From NCBI RefSeq assembly GCF_042680605.1, contig NZ_JBHUEE010000001.1:372001-436000 (forward strand): a DNA stretch of 64,000 nucleotides, read 5' to 3'. The notes under the pieces were generated by a model. It was given only the letters and a program-made list of their open reading frames with translations. It made no database searches and had not been told where the DNA came from. Below, piece by piece: positions 34,701 through 42,476 of the stretch (position 1 is its first letter; each line of letters begins with the position of its first letter). This DNA comes from Allobogoriella deserti. GTDB taxonomy: Bacteria; Actinomycetota; Actinomycetes; Actinomycetales; Actinomycetaceae. The translations under genes and the position numbers were made by a program.

Positions 34701-35039
34701 TTCGACGACACCTCCGAGACGGAACGGGAACTCGGTCAGAACCCCGCCGTGACCTGGGAGTTCACGGACGAGATTCCGCGGGAGGTGCAGTTGTACACCC
34801 TGACCTCGGGCCGGACGGTCGCTGATCCGTCGGACTGGGAACTCCAGGCGTCGACCGACGGTGCGACCTGGGTCACGATCGACCGCCGGAGCGGCGAGCG
34901 GTTTCCTTGGCGGCGTCAGACCCGCGCATTCCGAGTCACGCATCCGGGGAAGTTCGTCTACTACCGGCTCGTCGTGAGCGACGCGCCGGACGCGCGTCCG
35001 ACCGGCCTGGCTCAGATCGAGCTCATCGGTCCGATCTGA
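31701..35039 (+). CDS. Glycoside hydrolase family 92, alpha-1,2-mannosidase-like, with extra N- and C-terminal domains
   Basis: A 1112-residue protein. The GH92 catalytic part begins near residue 230 (DWVDTRRGTNSNGLFSRGG) and includes HSTNFWDSYRTTWPALALLY, MVGTNSDVALADAYLRD and GYPGDEDTGSMSAWFVLNAL. The first 220 residues form a beta-rich domain not typical of GH92. The last 130 residues look like an F5/8-type carbohydrate-binding module (LTSGRTVADPSDWELQASTD). No signal peptide is visible, so it probably acts in the cytoplasm on imported mannosides. ATG 31701 follows GGAGGAG; ATG 31686 is weaker. Calcium-dependent exo-mannosidase activity is the family norm. Confidence 0.9.
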   Translation: MATVPAIDAGTVGRTEFASSWEQGEPQPSARVVEAENVVCGPADGQPGMGMQVGSGPDIAYTARRHVGFTGVRALGYSGRQVSSGHGRAVGELFSVELDVTETTELSYKVIPADPSDGRELPAPGAFVAVDLEFSDGTRLHHLGATDQHGYALTGAGQGAARVLMANQWNSVRVNVGCVAAGKTITRILLAYERSGDARAFAGWIDDLALTAHPPADERSHPSDWVDTRRGTNSNGLFSRGGTIPAVAVPHGFNFWTPVTDAGSRKWPYQFQQHNDADNLPCLQALALSHLDYPWGVDHGTFQVMPTTDPAVPNPDRKARALSFRRADEFARPYHYAVTFIGGLRAEVAPTDHAAVFRFTFRGEDANLVFDNIDGQTEWLRLNPQTGSLTAQTGDGPHRMFVHAIFDRPVVRGGPLQGERGGMGYFRFDVSAGPTVEMRVATSRISAEQARHNLDIEIGADETFETVRNRARDAWDATLGVISDVQGAHREQLTTLYSCLYRMSLYQNSRFENVGTEAEPDYRYAWTPHSGSVARARVTESVRAGQLIHSTNFWDSYRTTWPALALLYPTKTGRLLDGIVAAYREFGWLGLGMVGTNSDVALADAYLRDVSEMDVEGAYESAVKNATVVSDDQRLGRPGLARSIFLGYAPIADGDVRDGGSSDERAAEALENYLNDFGIANLAKALHARTGEQRYLDEYHYFRNRALGYVFLFDPATGFFQGRTVDGRPRLSPEEYDPKTWGYDYTETNGWGMAFSVPHDGRGLANLFGGREALRAKLDEFFATPERLQDSGSYGAIIHEQREAAYVQIGQWGLSNQPAFHIAHMYHFAGRPDRAQERIREALARLFAGGDIGQGYPGDEDTGSMSAWFVLNALGLYPLVVGAPEFVIGSPLFRSATVNLENGRTIEIKAPRNNPENVYVQAVRINGEPYGRASVPHSVLAQGATIEIDLGPEPSRWATAPSAEPASLTRGAEPATPMRDLTGMAAGVATSSGGGRLDALFDDTSETERELGQNPAVTWEFTDEIPREVQLYTLTSGRTVADPSDWELQASTDGATWVTIDRRSGERFPWRRQTRAFRVTHPGKFVYYRLVVSDAPDARPTGLAQIELIGPI

Positions 35040-35061
35040 CGACCCCGGACGCCGGGCTCGG

Positions 35062-35892
35062 TCACGCCGCGGCGAAGTCCTGCGTGTGCTCGCGGGCCCA
35101 CTGGCGAAACGTCAGTGCGGGGCGACCGGTTACGGTCTCGACCGTCGCCGACACCGGCTCCGGCTCCTCGACCAGGCCCGCCCAGTAGGCCATCCCGAGC
35201 TCGGCGTACTCGGGGCCCATGGCGGCGGTGATCGCCTCCCGCGCCTCGTCCTCGGGCTGTTCCTCCCACCGCACCGGCACCCCGATCTCCTCACCGATGA
35301 TCCGGACCTGGTCGGCCTGACGGATCGATTCCGGCCCGCTGACGGTGTAGCTCCGGCCCACGTGGTCATCCTCGAGCAGCGCACGGGCGGCCACGGCTGC
35401 GACGTCGCGCTCGTGGACGAGGCTCCGGGAAGCCTGGCCGAACGGGGCGCGAACGACACCGCCGGCGAGCTGGTCCGCCCACTGCAGGGTGTTGCTCGAC
35501 AGCCCGGTCACCCGGAGGAACGTGTACTCGCGGCCGGAACCTCGTACCGCCTCCTCGACCTGCCCCCACCCGCTGCCGGGATCGCTCGCCCCTGTCGCCG
35601 AGAGGTAGACGACTCGCGGCGCCTCACGGGTGAGCGCGTCGACCACCGGCCCGGCGCCGTCGGCGTCGAAAGACGGCCACAGCAGGTAGGCGCCGGCTGT
35701 GCCGCGGGCCGCCTCCGCCACGGCCTGCGGGTCGGTGAGGTCGCCGGTGACGGTCTCGACGCCCTCGGGTAGTCGTGCTCGCCCGGGATCGCGAACGAGT
35801 GCCCGAACCGGCGCGCCGGCGGTGAGCAACTCCTCGACGAGGTGGCGTCCGGTGTTCCCCGTGGCCCCGGTGATGAGGAAGGGCTTGCGCAT
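35062..35892 (-). CDS. NmrA-like NAD(P)-binding protein
   Basis: A 276-residue atypical SDR of the NmrA family, starting MRKPFLITGATGNTGRHLVE, with the NAD(P)-binding motif GATGNTG. It has VYLSATGAS and the pattern SLVHERDVAAVAARALLEDD followed by YTVSGPES. Such proteins act as NAD(P)H:quinone reductases or redox sensors; the substrate is unknown. ATG 35892 has GGAGAA upstream. It ends 23 nt from the convergent GH92 gene and is divergent from glmM. Confidence 0.86.
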   Translation of the reverse strand: MRKPFLITGATGNTGRHLVEELLTAGAPVRALVRDPGRARLPEGVETVTGDLTDPQAVAEAARGTAGAYLLWPSFDADGAGPVVDALTREAPRVVYLSATGASDPGSGWGQVEEAVRGSGREYTFLRVTGLSSNTLQWADQLAGGVVRAPFGQASRSLVHERDVAAVAARALLEDDHVGRSYTVSGPESIRQADQVRIIGEEIGVPVRWEEQPEDEAREAITAAMGPEYAELGMAYWAGLVEEPEPVSATVETVTGRPALTFRQWAREHTQDFAAA

Positions 35893-36067
35893 GGTGATTC
35901 TCCGTTGTGGGTGACGTCCCGGCGCGGCCGGGGTGGGTGTGCCGGACCAGTCTCGAACCTCAACTAAAGATGAGGTCAAGAGGTGGGTGCGGTCGCGCGC
36001 CCCGTCGCCCGCAGCCGGAAGTGGCACGATGGTCCGCGCACGACCACCGGGAGAACACGAGGGAACG

Positions 36068-37417
36068 ATGGGACGACTGTTCGGCACCGACGGGGTACGC
36101 GGGCTCGCCAACCGGGACATCACCGCCGAGCTCGCACTCGACCTCGGTTCGTCCGCCGCCCGGGTGCTCACCGCGCACCAGGCTGCCGGGGAGCGCCGGC
36201 CGCGCGCCGTCGTCGGCCGGGACACCCGCATCTCCGGTGAGTTCCTCTCCGCCGCCATCGCGGCCGGCATGGCCGGCGCCGGCGTCGACGTCACCGACGT
36301 CGGCGTGCTGCCCACCCCGGGCATCGCTCATCTGACCGCCAGCACCGACGTCGACCTGGGCGTCGTCATCTCCGCTTCCCACAACCCCATGCCGGACAAC
36401 GGCATCAAGTTCTTCGCCCGGGGTGGGTACAAGCTCGAGGACGCCGTCGAGGACGAGATCGCCGCTGGCCTGGGCGCCGCCTGGGATCGGCCGGTCGGCG
36501 CCGACGTCGGCCAGATCGCACCCGGCTCGAGCTTCGCCGGGCGCACCTACATCGACCATCTCGTGGCCGCCGCCGGACAGCCGTTCCGCGGCCTGCGGAT
36601 CGCGCTCGACTGCGCGAACGGGGCCGCCTCGGACGTCGCCCCACTGGCGCTGCGTGAGGCCGGCGCCGACGTCGTAGTCATCAACGCCTCGCCGGACGGC
36701 CGCAACATCAACGAGAAGTGCGGCTCGACCCACCCGGAGCAGCTGCAGGCCGTCACCGTCGCGTCCGAGGCTGCGTTCGGCGTGGCCTACGACGGCGACG
36801 CCGACCGATGCATCGCCGTCGACCACACCGGCACGCTCATCGACGGCGACCAGATCATGGGGCTGCTCGCCACCGCCATGAAGGAGGAGGGCACCCTCCC
36901 GGACGACACCCTTGTCGTCACGGTGATGTCCAACCTCGGCCTGCTCCTGGCGATGAAGGACGCCGGTATCGCCACCGTCCAGACCGCTGTCGGAGACCGC
37001 TACGTCCTCGAGGCCATGCGCGCCGGCGGCTACGGGTTGGGCGGGGAGCAGTCCGGACACATCATCACCACGCGCCACTCCACGACCGGGGACGGGATCC
37101 TCACCTCGCTGCTGCTCGCCTCCCGGGTGGTGGCCACCGGTCGATCCCTGGCCGATCTCGCCGCGGTCGTCCCCCGGCTTCCGCAGGTCCTGGTCAACGT
37201 GCCGGACGTGGACAAGGCGCGCGCCGGCGAGGACGACGGCGTCGCGGACGCGGTCCGACAGGCCGAGGAGCGCCTCGGCGAGACCGGGCGGGTGCTGCTG
37301 CGCCCATCCGGGACCGAGCCGCTCGTCCGGGTCATGGTCGAGGCGGCGACCCAGGATCAGGCCGAGGATGTGGCCGGTGGTCTGGCCGATGTGGTCAAGG
37401 AGCGTCTGGCGCTCTGA
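36068..37417 (+). CDS. glmM: Phosphoglucosamine mutase
   Basis: A 449-residue GlmM, which converts glucosamine-6-phosphate to glucosamine-1-phosphate for peptidoglycan synthesis. The phosphoserine is Ser104 in VISASHNPMPDNGIKFF. The metal-binding loop is DGDADRC, the sugar loop GGEQSGHI and the phosphate-binding loop RPSGTEPLVRVMVEA. ATG 36068 is the standard N-terminus (MGRLFGTDGVRG). It usually follows rpsI in actinobacteria; here the mannoside cluster and an NmrA-like gene lie between. glmS is 2.2 kb downstream. Confidence 0.97.
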   Translation: MGRLFGTDGVRGLANRDITAELALDLGSSAARVLTAHQAAGERRPRAVVGRDTRISGEFLSAAIAAGMAGAGVDVTDVGVLPTPGIAHLTASTDVDLGVVISASHNPMPDNGIKFFARGGYKLEDAVEDEIAAGLGAAWDRPVGADVGQIAPGSSFAGRTYIDHLVAAAGQPFRGLRIALDCANGAASDVAPLALREAGADVVVINASPDGRNINEKCGSTHPEQLQAVTVASEAAFGVAYDGDADRCIAVDHTGTLIDGDQIMGLLATAMKEEGTLPDDTLVVTVMSNLGLLLAMKDAGIATVQTAVGDRYVLEAMRAGGYGLGGEQSGHIITTRHSTTGDGILTSLLLASRVVATGRSLADLAAVVPRLPQVLVNVPDVDKARAGEDDGVADAVRQAEERLGETGRVLLRPSGTEPLVRVMVEAATQDQAEDVAGGLADVVKERLAL

Positions 37418-37549
37418 TGTCGCCGGAACCCCGGGGCGCGCTCTCGCGTTCTCAGGGGGCAGATCCGGGGGATGACCGATGTCCGTGCGCGGACCCGTGT
37501 CGTACGGTGACAGCACCCGGCCGGGGCCAGACGTAGGGAGAGGGCATCC

Positions 37550-38401
37550 ATGGACTTCATGGCGGCGGTGGAGGATGCCGTCCTCACCCTGGGCGCCTCG
37601 CCCTGGCTGCTCGTCGCAGTGTTCCTGCTGAGCGCGATCGACGGCTTTTTCCCGCCCGTCCCCAGCGAGTCGGTCGTCATCGCGGCGGCCGTACTCTCGG
37701 TCGCCGGCAACGGACCGAGCCTGTGGCTCCTGGTCCCCGCGGCGGCCGTCGGCGCGTTCCTCGGTGACCTCATCGCCTACTCCATCGGGACCAAGATCCC
37801 GGTGGAAACGATGCGCCTCTTCCGCGGGAGGCGCGGCCGGGCCGCGCTCGAGTACGCCAAGCGCATGCTCGCCCGGCGCGGCAGCGTCTTCATCCTCTCC
37901 GGCCGGTTCATCCCGGTCGGGCGGGTCGCCGTCAACATGACCGCCGGCGCGGTCGGCTATCCGCGGTCCCGCTTCGCCGCCATCGACGCCCTCGCCGCCG
38001 TGGTGTGGGCCGGCTACTCGACCCTGATGGGGCTGGGAGCCGGGCACGTGCTGCACGAGCACCCGGTCATCGCCGTCGTCGTCGGCGTCGTGGGCGGCGT
38101 GACCGTCGGCCTCGGCGTGGACAAGCTCCTCGGCCTCGTCCACCGGCGCTTCTTCCCGGACGTACCGCCGCCGGAGGAGCGGATGCACGTCGCCGATTCG
38201 CCCGACGACGGACCGGCCGGCCCGTCGGGAGACGGCGCGGACGGCGGGGACGGGTCCGGCCCTCCCGGCGGCACCGGGGCCACGGCGTCAGGAGCCGGAG
38301 CGGGCCACGGCGGCGACCCGGAACCGGACGACGCGGGCCGGCCGGCCCACGGCCCGGGCCAGGCCTCGTCCCGGTCACCGGTCACGGCGGGTGAGCCCTG
38401 A
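37550..38401 (+). CDS. DedA family membrane protein
   Basis: A 283-residue DedA-type (SNARE-associated/VTT) membrane protein. It has about five hydrophobic segments, the E-x-F/Y-like region FFPPVPSESVVIAAAVL, and the conserved GRFIPVGRVAVNMTAGAVG. Its last 70 residues are a Gly/Asp/Pro-rich, probably disordered cytoplasmic tail. DedA proteins are linked to undecaprenyl phosphate or phospholipid flipping and membrane homeostasis, which suits the cell-wall gene context. GGGAGAGG precedes the ATG. Confidence 0.9.
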   Translation: MDFMAAVEDAVLTLGASPWLLVAVFLLSAIDGFFPPVPSESVVIAAAVLSVAGNGPSLWLLVPAAAVGAFLGDLIAYSIGTKIPVETMRLFRGRRGRAALEYAKRMLARRGSVFILSGRFIPVGRVAVNMTAGAVGYPRSRFAAIDALAAVVWAGYSTLMGLGAGHVLHEHPVIAVVVGVVGGVTVGLGVDKLLGLVHRRFFPDVPPPEERMHVADSPDDGPAGPSGDGADGGDGSGPPGGTGATASGAGAGHGGDPEPDDAGRPAHGPGQASSRSPVTAGEP

Positions 38402-38412
38402 GCCGCCCGTTC

Positions 38413-39378
38413 TCAGAGCTTGCGCAGGCGCATCCGGTGCATGCGGTGGTCGGACGCCTTGGTCAGCACCAGCCGTGCACGGCCCCGGGTGGGCAGGATG
38501 TTCTGCCGCAGGTTCGGAGCGTTGATCGACTCCCAGATCGACTCCGCCTTGGCGCGGGCCTCCTCGTCGTCCAGGTCGGCGTAGCGGCGGAAGTACGAGT
38601 CCGGGTCGGCGAACGCCGTGCGGCGCAGGGTGAGGAACCGGTCGATGTACCACTGCTTGATGTCGCGGCTGCGGGCGTCGACGTAGATCGAGAAGTCGAA
38701 GAAGTCGCTCACCGCGAGCGATGACGTCCCATCGGCGGTGGCCCGTGCCGGCGCCAGTACGTTCAGCCCCTCGAGGATGAGCACGTCCGGCCGGCGCACC
38801 ACCTGCCGCCGGCCCTCGACGATGTCGTAGACGATGTGGTCGTACAGCGGGGCGGCGACCTCCTCGGCCCCACCCTTGACCTCGGCGAGGAACCGGAGCA
38901 GCGCGCGGCGGTCGTAGGATTCCGGGAACCCCTTGCGCTCCAGCAGCCCCCGCCGGCGCAGCTCGGCGTTCGGGTAGAGGAACCCGTCCGTGGTCACCAG
39001 ATCCACGCGCGGCGTCTGCGGCCAACGCCGCATCAGCTCCCGCATCAGCCGCGCCGTCGAGGACTTGCCGACGGCGACGGACCCGGCGATCCCGATCACG
39101 TACGGCGTCCGCGCCGGCCGTTCGTCCAGGAAGGTCGACGTCGCCCGGTGCAGCGCACCGTTCGCGGCGGCGTAGAGCTGGAGCAGCCCGGACAGCGGCC
39201 GGTAGACGGCGTCCACCTCGGCGAGATCCACCGGGTCGCCCAGGCCGCGGAGGTTCGCGACGTCGGTGTCGGTCAGCGGCAGCGGCGTCGACGCGGCGAG
39301 CCGGGACCAGGAGGCACGGTCGAACTCGACGAACGGCGTCGGGGCAGGATGGTGCTCTGTCTCGCGCGGCAAGGACAC
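38413..39378 (-). CDS. coaA: Pantothenate kinase, type I
   Basis: A 321-residue type I pantothenate kinase, the first step of CoA synthesis. The P-loop GIAGSVAVGKSSTAR is at residues 96-110. Other hallmarks are VDLVTTDGFLYPNAELRRRG, GFPESYDRRALLRFL, and the C-terminal INAPNLRQNILPTRGRARLV. GTG 39378 is the best start (MSLPRETEHH). It is divergent from glmS and convergent with the DedA gene. Confidence 0.96.
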   Translation of the reverse strand: MSLPRETEHHPAPTPFVEFDRASWSRLAASTPLPLTDTDVANLRGLGDPVDLAEVDAVYRPLSGLLQLYAAANGALHRATSTFLDERPARTPYVIGIAGSVAVGKSSTARLMRELMRRWPQTPRVDLVTTDGFLYPNAELRRRGLLERKGFPESYDRRALLRFLAEVKGGAEEVAAPLYDHIVYDIVEGRRQVVRRPDVLILEGLNVLAPARATADGTSSLAVSDFFDFSIYVDARSRDIKQWYIDRFLTLRRTAFADPDSYFRRYADLDDEEARAKAESIWESINAPNLRQNILPTRGRARLVLTKASDHRMHRMRLRKL

Positions 39379-39606
39379 GGCGCCCAGTCTCTCGCATCCT
39401 CCGTCGCTGTCGTGCCTCGCCCGTGGTCGGCGTACCGGGGCGGAGCGACGGCGGGCGCCGCGCGAGGTCCGGGCGCCCTTAGCGCGCTGCCAGGCCCAAC
39501 CAGCCCCGCGACCGCTCCGCCAACCGCCACGCCCGCCGACGCTGGGTCGGCCGCGATCCGGCGGTGGGGTCGGACACAGCTGCCGGGTCGCCTCCGGGCC
39601 GAAACG

Positions 39607-39612
39607 TATGCT
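39607..39612 (+). promoter_or_regulatory. -10 box for leaderless glmS transcript
   Basis: TATGCT ends 7 nt before the glmS ATG at 39620, with no ribosome binding site. The 240-bp coaA-glmS gap otherwise shows no feature. Confidence 0.45.
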
Positions 39613-39619
39613 GGCGACC

Positions 39620-41476
39620 ATGTGCGGAATCGTCGGCTACGCGGGCCCCGGCTCGCCCAGCACACGCCCCCTCGACGTCACGCTCGACGGGCTTGCCCGC
39701 CTCGAGTACCGCGGCTACGACTCCGCCGGGATCGCCGTCGTCGGGCCGGAGGGCCTGTCCTCGGTGAAGCGGTCCGGCAAGCTCGCCAACCTGCGTGCGT
39801 CCCTCGAGGAGACCCCGTTGCCGGCGGCGACGGCCGCCGTCGGGCACACCCGCTGGGCCACACACGGGGCCCCCACGGACGTCAACGCGCATCCGCACCT
39901 GTCCGCCGACGGCAAGCTCGCCGTCATCCACAACGGGATCATCGAGAACTTCGCCCAGCTCAAGCGCGAGCTGGTTGACCTCGGCACCGAGTTCACGTCG
40001 GAGACCGACACCGAGGTCGTCGCCCACCTCCTCGCACGCACCTACGACGAGGTTCACGATCTCACCGACGCGATGCTCGCCGTCGCCCGCCGGTTGGAGG
40101 GGGCCTTCACGCTGCTGGCCGTGCACGCCGATCAGCCCGGCACGGTCGTCGGCGCCCGCCGCAACTCCCCGCTCGTGGTCGGGTTGGGTGACGGCGAGAA
40201 CTTTCTCGGCTCCGACGTCGCCGCCTTCATCTCCGGCACGCGGGAGGCCATGGAGATCGACCAGGACCAGGTGGTGACCATCACCGCCGGGTCCGTGCGG
40301 GTCATCGACGCTGACGGCCGCGAGGTCGAGGGACGGCGCTTCACCGTCGACTGGGACGCCGACGCCGCCGTGAAGGACGGGTTCGATACCTTCATGGACA
40401 AGGAGATCCACGACCAGCCCAAGGCGGTCGCGGACACCCTGCTCGGACGGCACGACGACGACGGCGACCTCGTCCTCGACGAGCTGCGCGTGGACGAGTC
40501 CGTGCTGCGCACGGTGGACAAGATCATCGTGGTCGCCTGCGGCACAGCCGCCTACGCCGGCCACGTGGCCAAGTACGCGGTCGAGCACTGGTGTCGCATC
40601 CCGGTCGAGGTCGAGCTCGCCCATGAGTTCCGGTATCGCGACCCCGTGGTCAACGTGCGGACCCTGGTCGTGGCGATCTCCCAGTCCGGGGAGACGATGG
40701 ACACCATCATGGCGATCCGCCACGCCCGCGAACAGGGCGCGAAGGTGCTCGCCATCGTCAACACCCACGGCTCGACCATCGCCCGCGAGTCCGACGCCGT
40801 GCTCTACACCCACGCCGGACCCGAGGTCGCCGTCGCCTCCACCAAGGCTTTCCTCGCCCAGATCACCGCCTGCTACCTGGTCGGGCTCTATCTGTCGCAA
40901 CTGCGCGGTTACAAGTACGTCGACGAGGTCGCCGGCTATCTGGACGAGCTCGGCAAATTGCCCGCCAAGATCCAGGACATCCTCGACCGCGAGGGTGAGA
41001 TCAAGGCGGTGGCCGAGGCGATGAAGGACACCTCCTCGGTGCTGTTCCTCGGCCGGCACGTCGGCTACCCGGTCGCGCTCGAAGGCGCGCTGAAGCTCAA
41101 GGAGCTCGCCTACATCCACGCCGAGGGGTTCGCCGCCGGCGAGCTCAAACACGGCCCGATCGCGCTGATCGAGCCCGGCCAGCCGGTGTTCGTCGTCGTC
41201 CCGACCCCGCGGCGCCCCACCCTGCACAACAAGGTGGTCTCCAACATCCAGGAGATCCGCGCCCGCGGTGCCCGCACGTTCGTCATCGCCGAGGAGGGCG
41301 ACGAGGCGGTGACGGAGTACGCCGACGTGGTCTTCCGGGTGCCGCAGACCCCGACCCTGATGATGCCGCTGGTCACCGTGGTGCCGCTGCAGATCTTCGC
41401 CTGCGCGCTCGCGGGCGCGAAGGGCCTCGATGTCGATCAGCCGCGGAATCTGGCCAAGTCGGTCACGGTCGAGTGA
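39620..41476 (+). CDS. glmS: Glutamine--fructose-6-phosphate aminotransferase (isomerizing)
   Basis: A 618-residue GlmS making glucosamine-6-phosphate. Cys2 is the glutaminase nucleophile after Met removal (MCGIVGYAG). The glutaminase domain has YRGYDSAGIAV and GHTRWATHGAPTDVNAHPH. The isomerase half has two SIS domains with CGTAAYAGHVAKY, ISQSGETMDTI and the terminal DVDQPRNLAKSVTVE. It supplies the substrate of glmM encoded 2.2 kb upstream. A TATGCT box 7 nt before the ATG suggests a leaderless mRNA, so no glmS ribozyme is expected, and none is seen. Confidence 0.97.
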   Translation: MCGIVGYAGPGSPSTRPLDVTLDGLARLEYRGYDSAGIAVVGPEGLSSVKRSGKLANLRASLEETPLPAATAAVGHTRWATHGAPTDVNAHPHLSADGKLAVIHNGIIENFAQLKRELVDLGTEFTSETDTEVVAHLLARTYDEVHDLTDAMLAVARRLEGAFTLLAVHADQPGTVVGARRNSPLVVGLGDGENFLGSDVAAFISGTREAMEIDQDQVVTITAGSVRVIDADGREVEGRRFTVDWDADAAVKDGFDTFMDKEIHDQPKAVADTLLGRHDDDGDLVLDELRVDESVLRTVDKIIVVACGTAAYAGHVAKYAVEHWCRIPVEVELAHEFRYRDPVVNVRTLVVAISQSGETMDTIMAIRHAREQGAKVLAIVNTHGSTIARESDAVLYTHAGPEVAVASTKAFLAQITACYLVGLYLSQLRGYKYVDEVAGYLDELGKLPAKIQDILDREGEIKAVAEAMKDTSSVLFLGRHVGYPVALEGALKLKELAYIHAEGFAAGELKHGPIALIEPGQPVFVVVPTPRRPTLHNKVVSNIQEIRARGARTFVIAEEGDEAVTEYADVVFRVPQTPTLMMPLVTVVPLQIFACALAGAKGLDVDQPRNLAKSVTVE

Positions 41477-41549
41477 GGACGACGGCGATGTGCCGCCGGC
41501 CGCTGTCGGGTAGGCCCGCGACGGGGCGCTCGGTGACGGAGGGGGCGCC

Positions 41550-41930
41550 GTGATCGTCTCGGTGGGGATCGATGTCTGCGACGTCGAACGTTTCATGGCC
41601 GAGCTGGACCGCGCCCCGCGCCTACGGGAGAAGCTGTTCACCGAGGAGGAGCGGAATCTTCCCGACGCCTCCCTCGCCGCGCGGTTCGCCGCCAAGGAGG
41701 CGATCGCCAAGGCGCTCGGTGCCCCGGCGGGAATGCGCTGGCACGACTGCACCGTGCACCGGGTGGCCGGGGGCGCCCCCGTGGTCGAGCTGCGGGGGAC
41801 GGTCGCCGCACGTGCGAGTGAACTCGGCATCGCCCGGTGGCACCTGTCGATCTCGCACGACGCCGGCATCGCCTCGGCCATGGTCGTCGCCGAGCGCGAC
41901 CCGGACGCTGAGGCGCGGACGCCGGGCTGA
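41550..41930 (+). CDS. acpS: Holo-[acyl-carrier-protein] synthase
   Basis: A 126-residue AcpS, which attaches 4'-phosphopantetheine from CoA to acyl carrier protein. The magnesium site is formed by Asp8 in VGIDVCDVERF and the glutamate in ARFAAKEAIAKALG. The C-terminal HLSISHDAGIASAMVVAE is conserved. GTG 41550 follows GGAGGG. It lies between glmS and nnrD, its usual place in actinobacteria. Confidence 0.95.
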   Translation: MIVSVGIDVCDVERFMAELDRAPRLREKLFTEEERNLPDASLAARFAAKEAIAKALGAPAGMRWHDCTVHRVAGGAPVVELRGTVAARASELGIARWHLSISHDAGIASAMVVAERDPDAEARTPG

Positions 41931-42009
41931 CCGGAACCGATCGCGCCAGAGGGGCCGCGACGGCGCGCAAGGGCCTTGCTCGGCGACCGGTCCGTCTGCG
42001 AACCGTCCA

Positions 42010-42270
42010 GCGCGACGGTCAGGAGGTCGACCATGTCACCGGGTCGGCCGTGTCGAAAGCGCAGCTGGCGAGCCGCACGTCCCATCTCCGCGTCGTGGGT
42101 GACGATGACGAGCCCGTCGATGTCGGACCGCAACGCTGAGGCCAGATGGTTGGCGTCGAGGGGCTTCACATGCGGCACGATCGTCTCGGCCTCCTGCATG
42201 ATCGCGTGGTCGAGCGGGACAACGTCCACGTGATCGAGGAGCGCGTGGCGTCGCCCCAGTTCGAGCCCCT
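42010..42270 (-). pseudogene. PIN-domain (VapC-like) toxin remnant
   Basis: The minus strand encodes a clear second half of a PIN ribonuclease: ALLDHVDVVPLDHAIMQEAE, then HVKPLDANHLASALRSDIDG, VIVTHDAEMGRAARQLRF. The D-x-x-H-L-A-x-A and THD motifs are typical of VapC toxins. The N-terminal half with the first catalytic aspartate is missing, the frame opens out of a repeat hairpin, and no proper stop ends it, since it runs on antisense to acpS. No VapB antitoxin is visible. I judge it a decayed, non-functional fragment. Confidence 0.6.
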
Positions 42271-42340
42271 CCGAGCAAGGCCCCTCGGAGCGAACATGGC
42301 TCCTCGACGAGCCTCCTTCGCTCCGGCGGGCCTTGTTCGG
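42271..42340. repeat. 70-nt nested hairpin element
   Basis: Three coaxial stems: CCGAGCAAGGCCC (42271-42283) with GGGCCTTGTTCGG (42328-42340), one wobble pair; GGAGCGAA (42287-42294) with TTCGCTCC (42317-42324); GGCTC (42298-42302) with GAGCC (42309-42313). They are separated by symmetric 3-nt internal loops and end in a six-base loop. Such regularity suggests a structured RNA or REP-like element. Confidence 0.75.
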
Positions 42341-42383
42341 CGGCCGGCCCCGGTTCGGCCGCCGGTGGTGCGCTGCACACAAT

Positions 42384-42440
42384 TGACCACTCGGCACAGC
42401 GTTGACCACTCGGCGCGAGAATGACGAGTCGGCGCGGGAG
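42384..42440 (+). repeat. Array of three 19-nt units (TGAC-A-TCGGC type)
   Basis: Units are TGACCACTCGGCACAGCGT (42384), TGACCACTCGGCGCGAGAA (42403) and TGACGAGTCGGCGCGGGAG (42422), directly abutting. Positions 1-4 and 8-12 are constant. A related array lies at 53030-53105 on the opposite strand. It ends 36 nt before nnrD. Confidence 0.85.
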
Positions 42441-42476
42441 GGCGCGGGGCGGGCGGGTCGGCGGCACGATGGGGGC

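Larger units (their letters stand above)
41971..42347. repeat. 20-nt direct repeats flanking a PIN-domain remnant
   Basis: GGGCCTTGCTCGGCGACCGG (41971-41990) and GGGCCTTGTTCGGCGGCCGG (42328-42347) are the same at 18 of 20 bases and in the same orientation. They enclose the vapC-like fragment. The right copy is also one arm of a nested hairpin. They could be leftovers of an insertion or deletion. Confidence 0.65.

Noticed and set aside
39379..39619. glmS ribozyme upstream of glmS
   Set aside because: No ribozyme core is visible, and a TATGCT box 7 nt before the ATG suggests a leaderless transcript with no room for a ribozyme.
42384..42440. CRISPR or attachment-site interpretation of the 19-nt arrays
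   Set aside because: Units abut with no spacers, and there is no integrase, tRNA gene or phage gene nearby.
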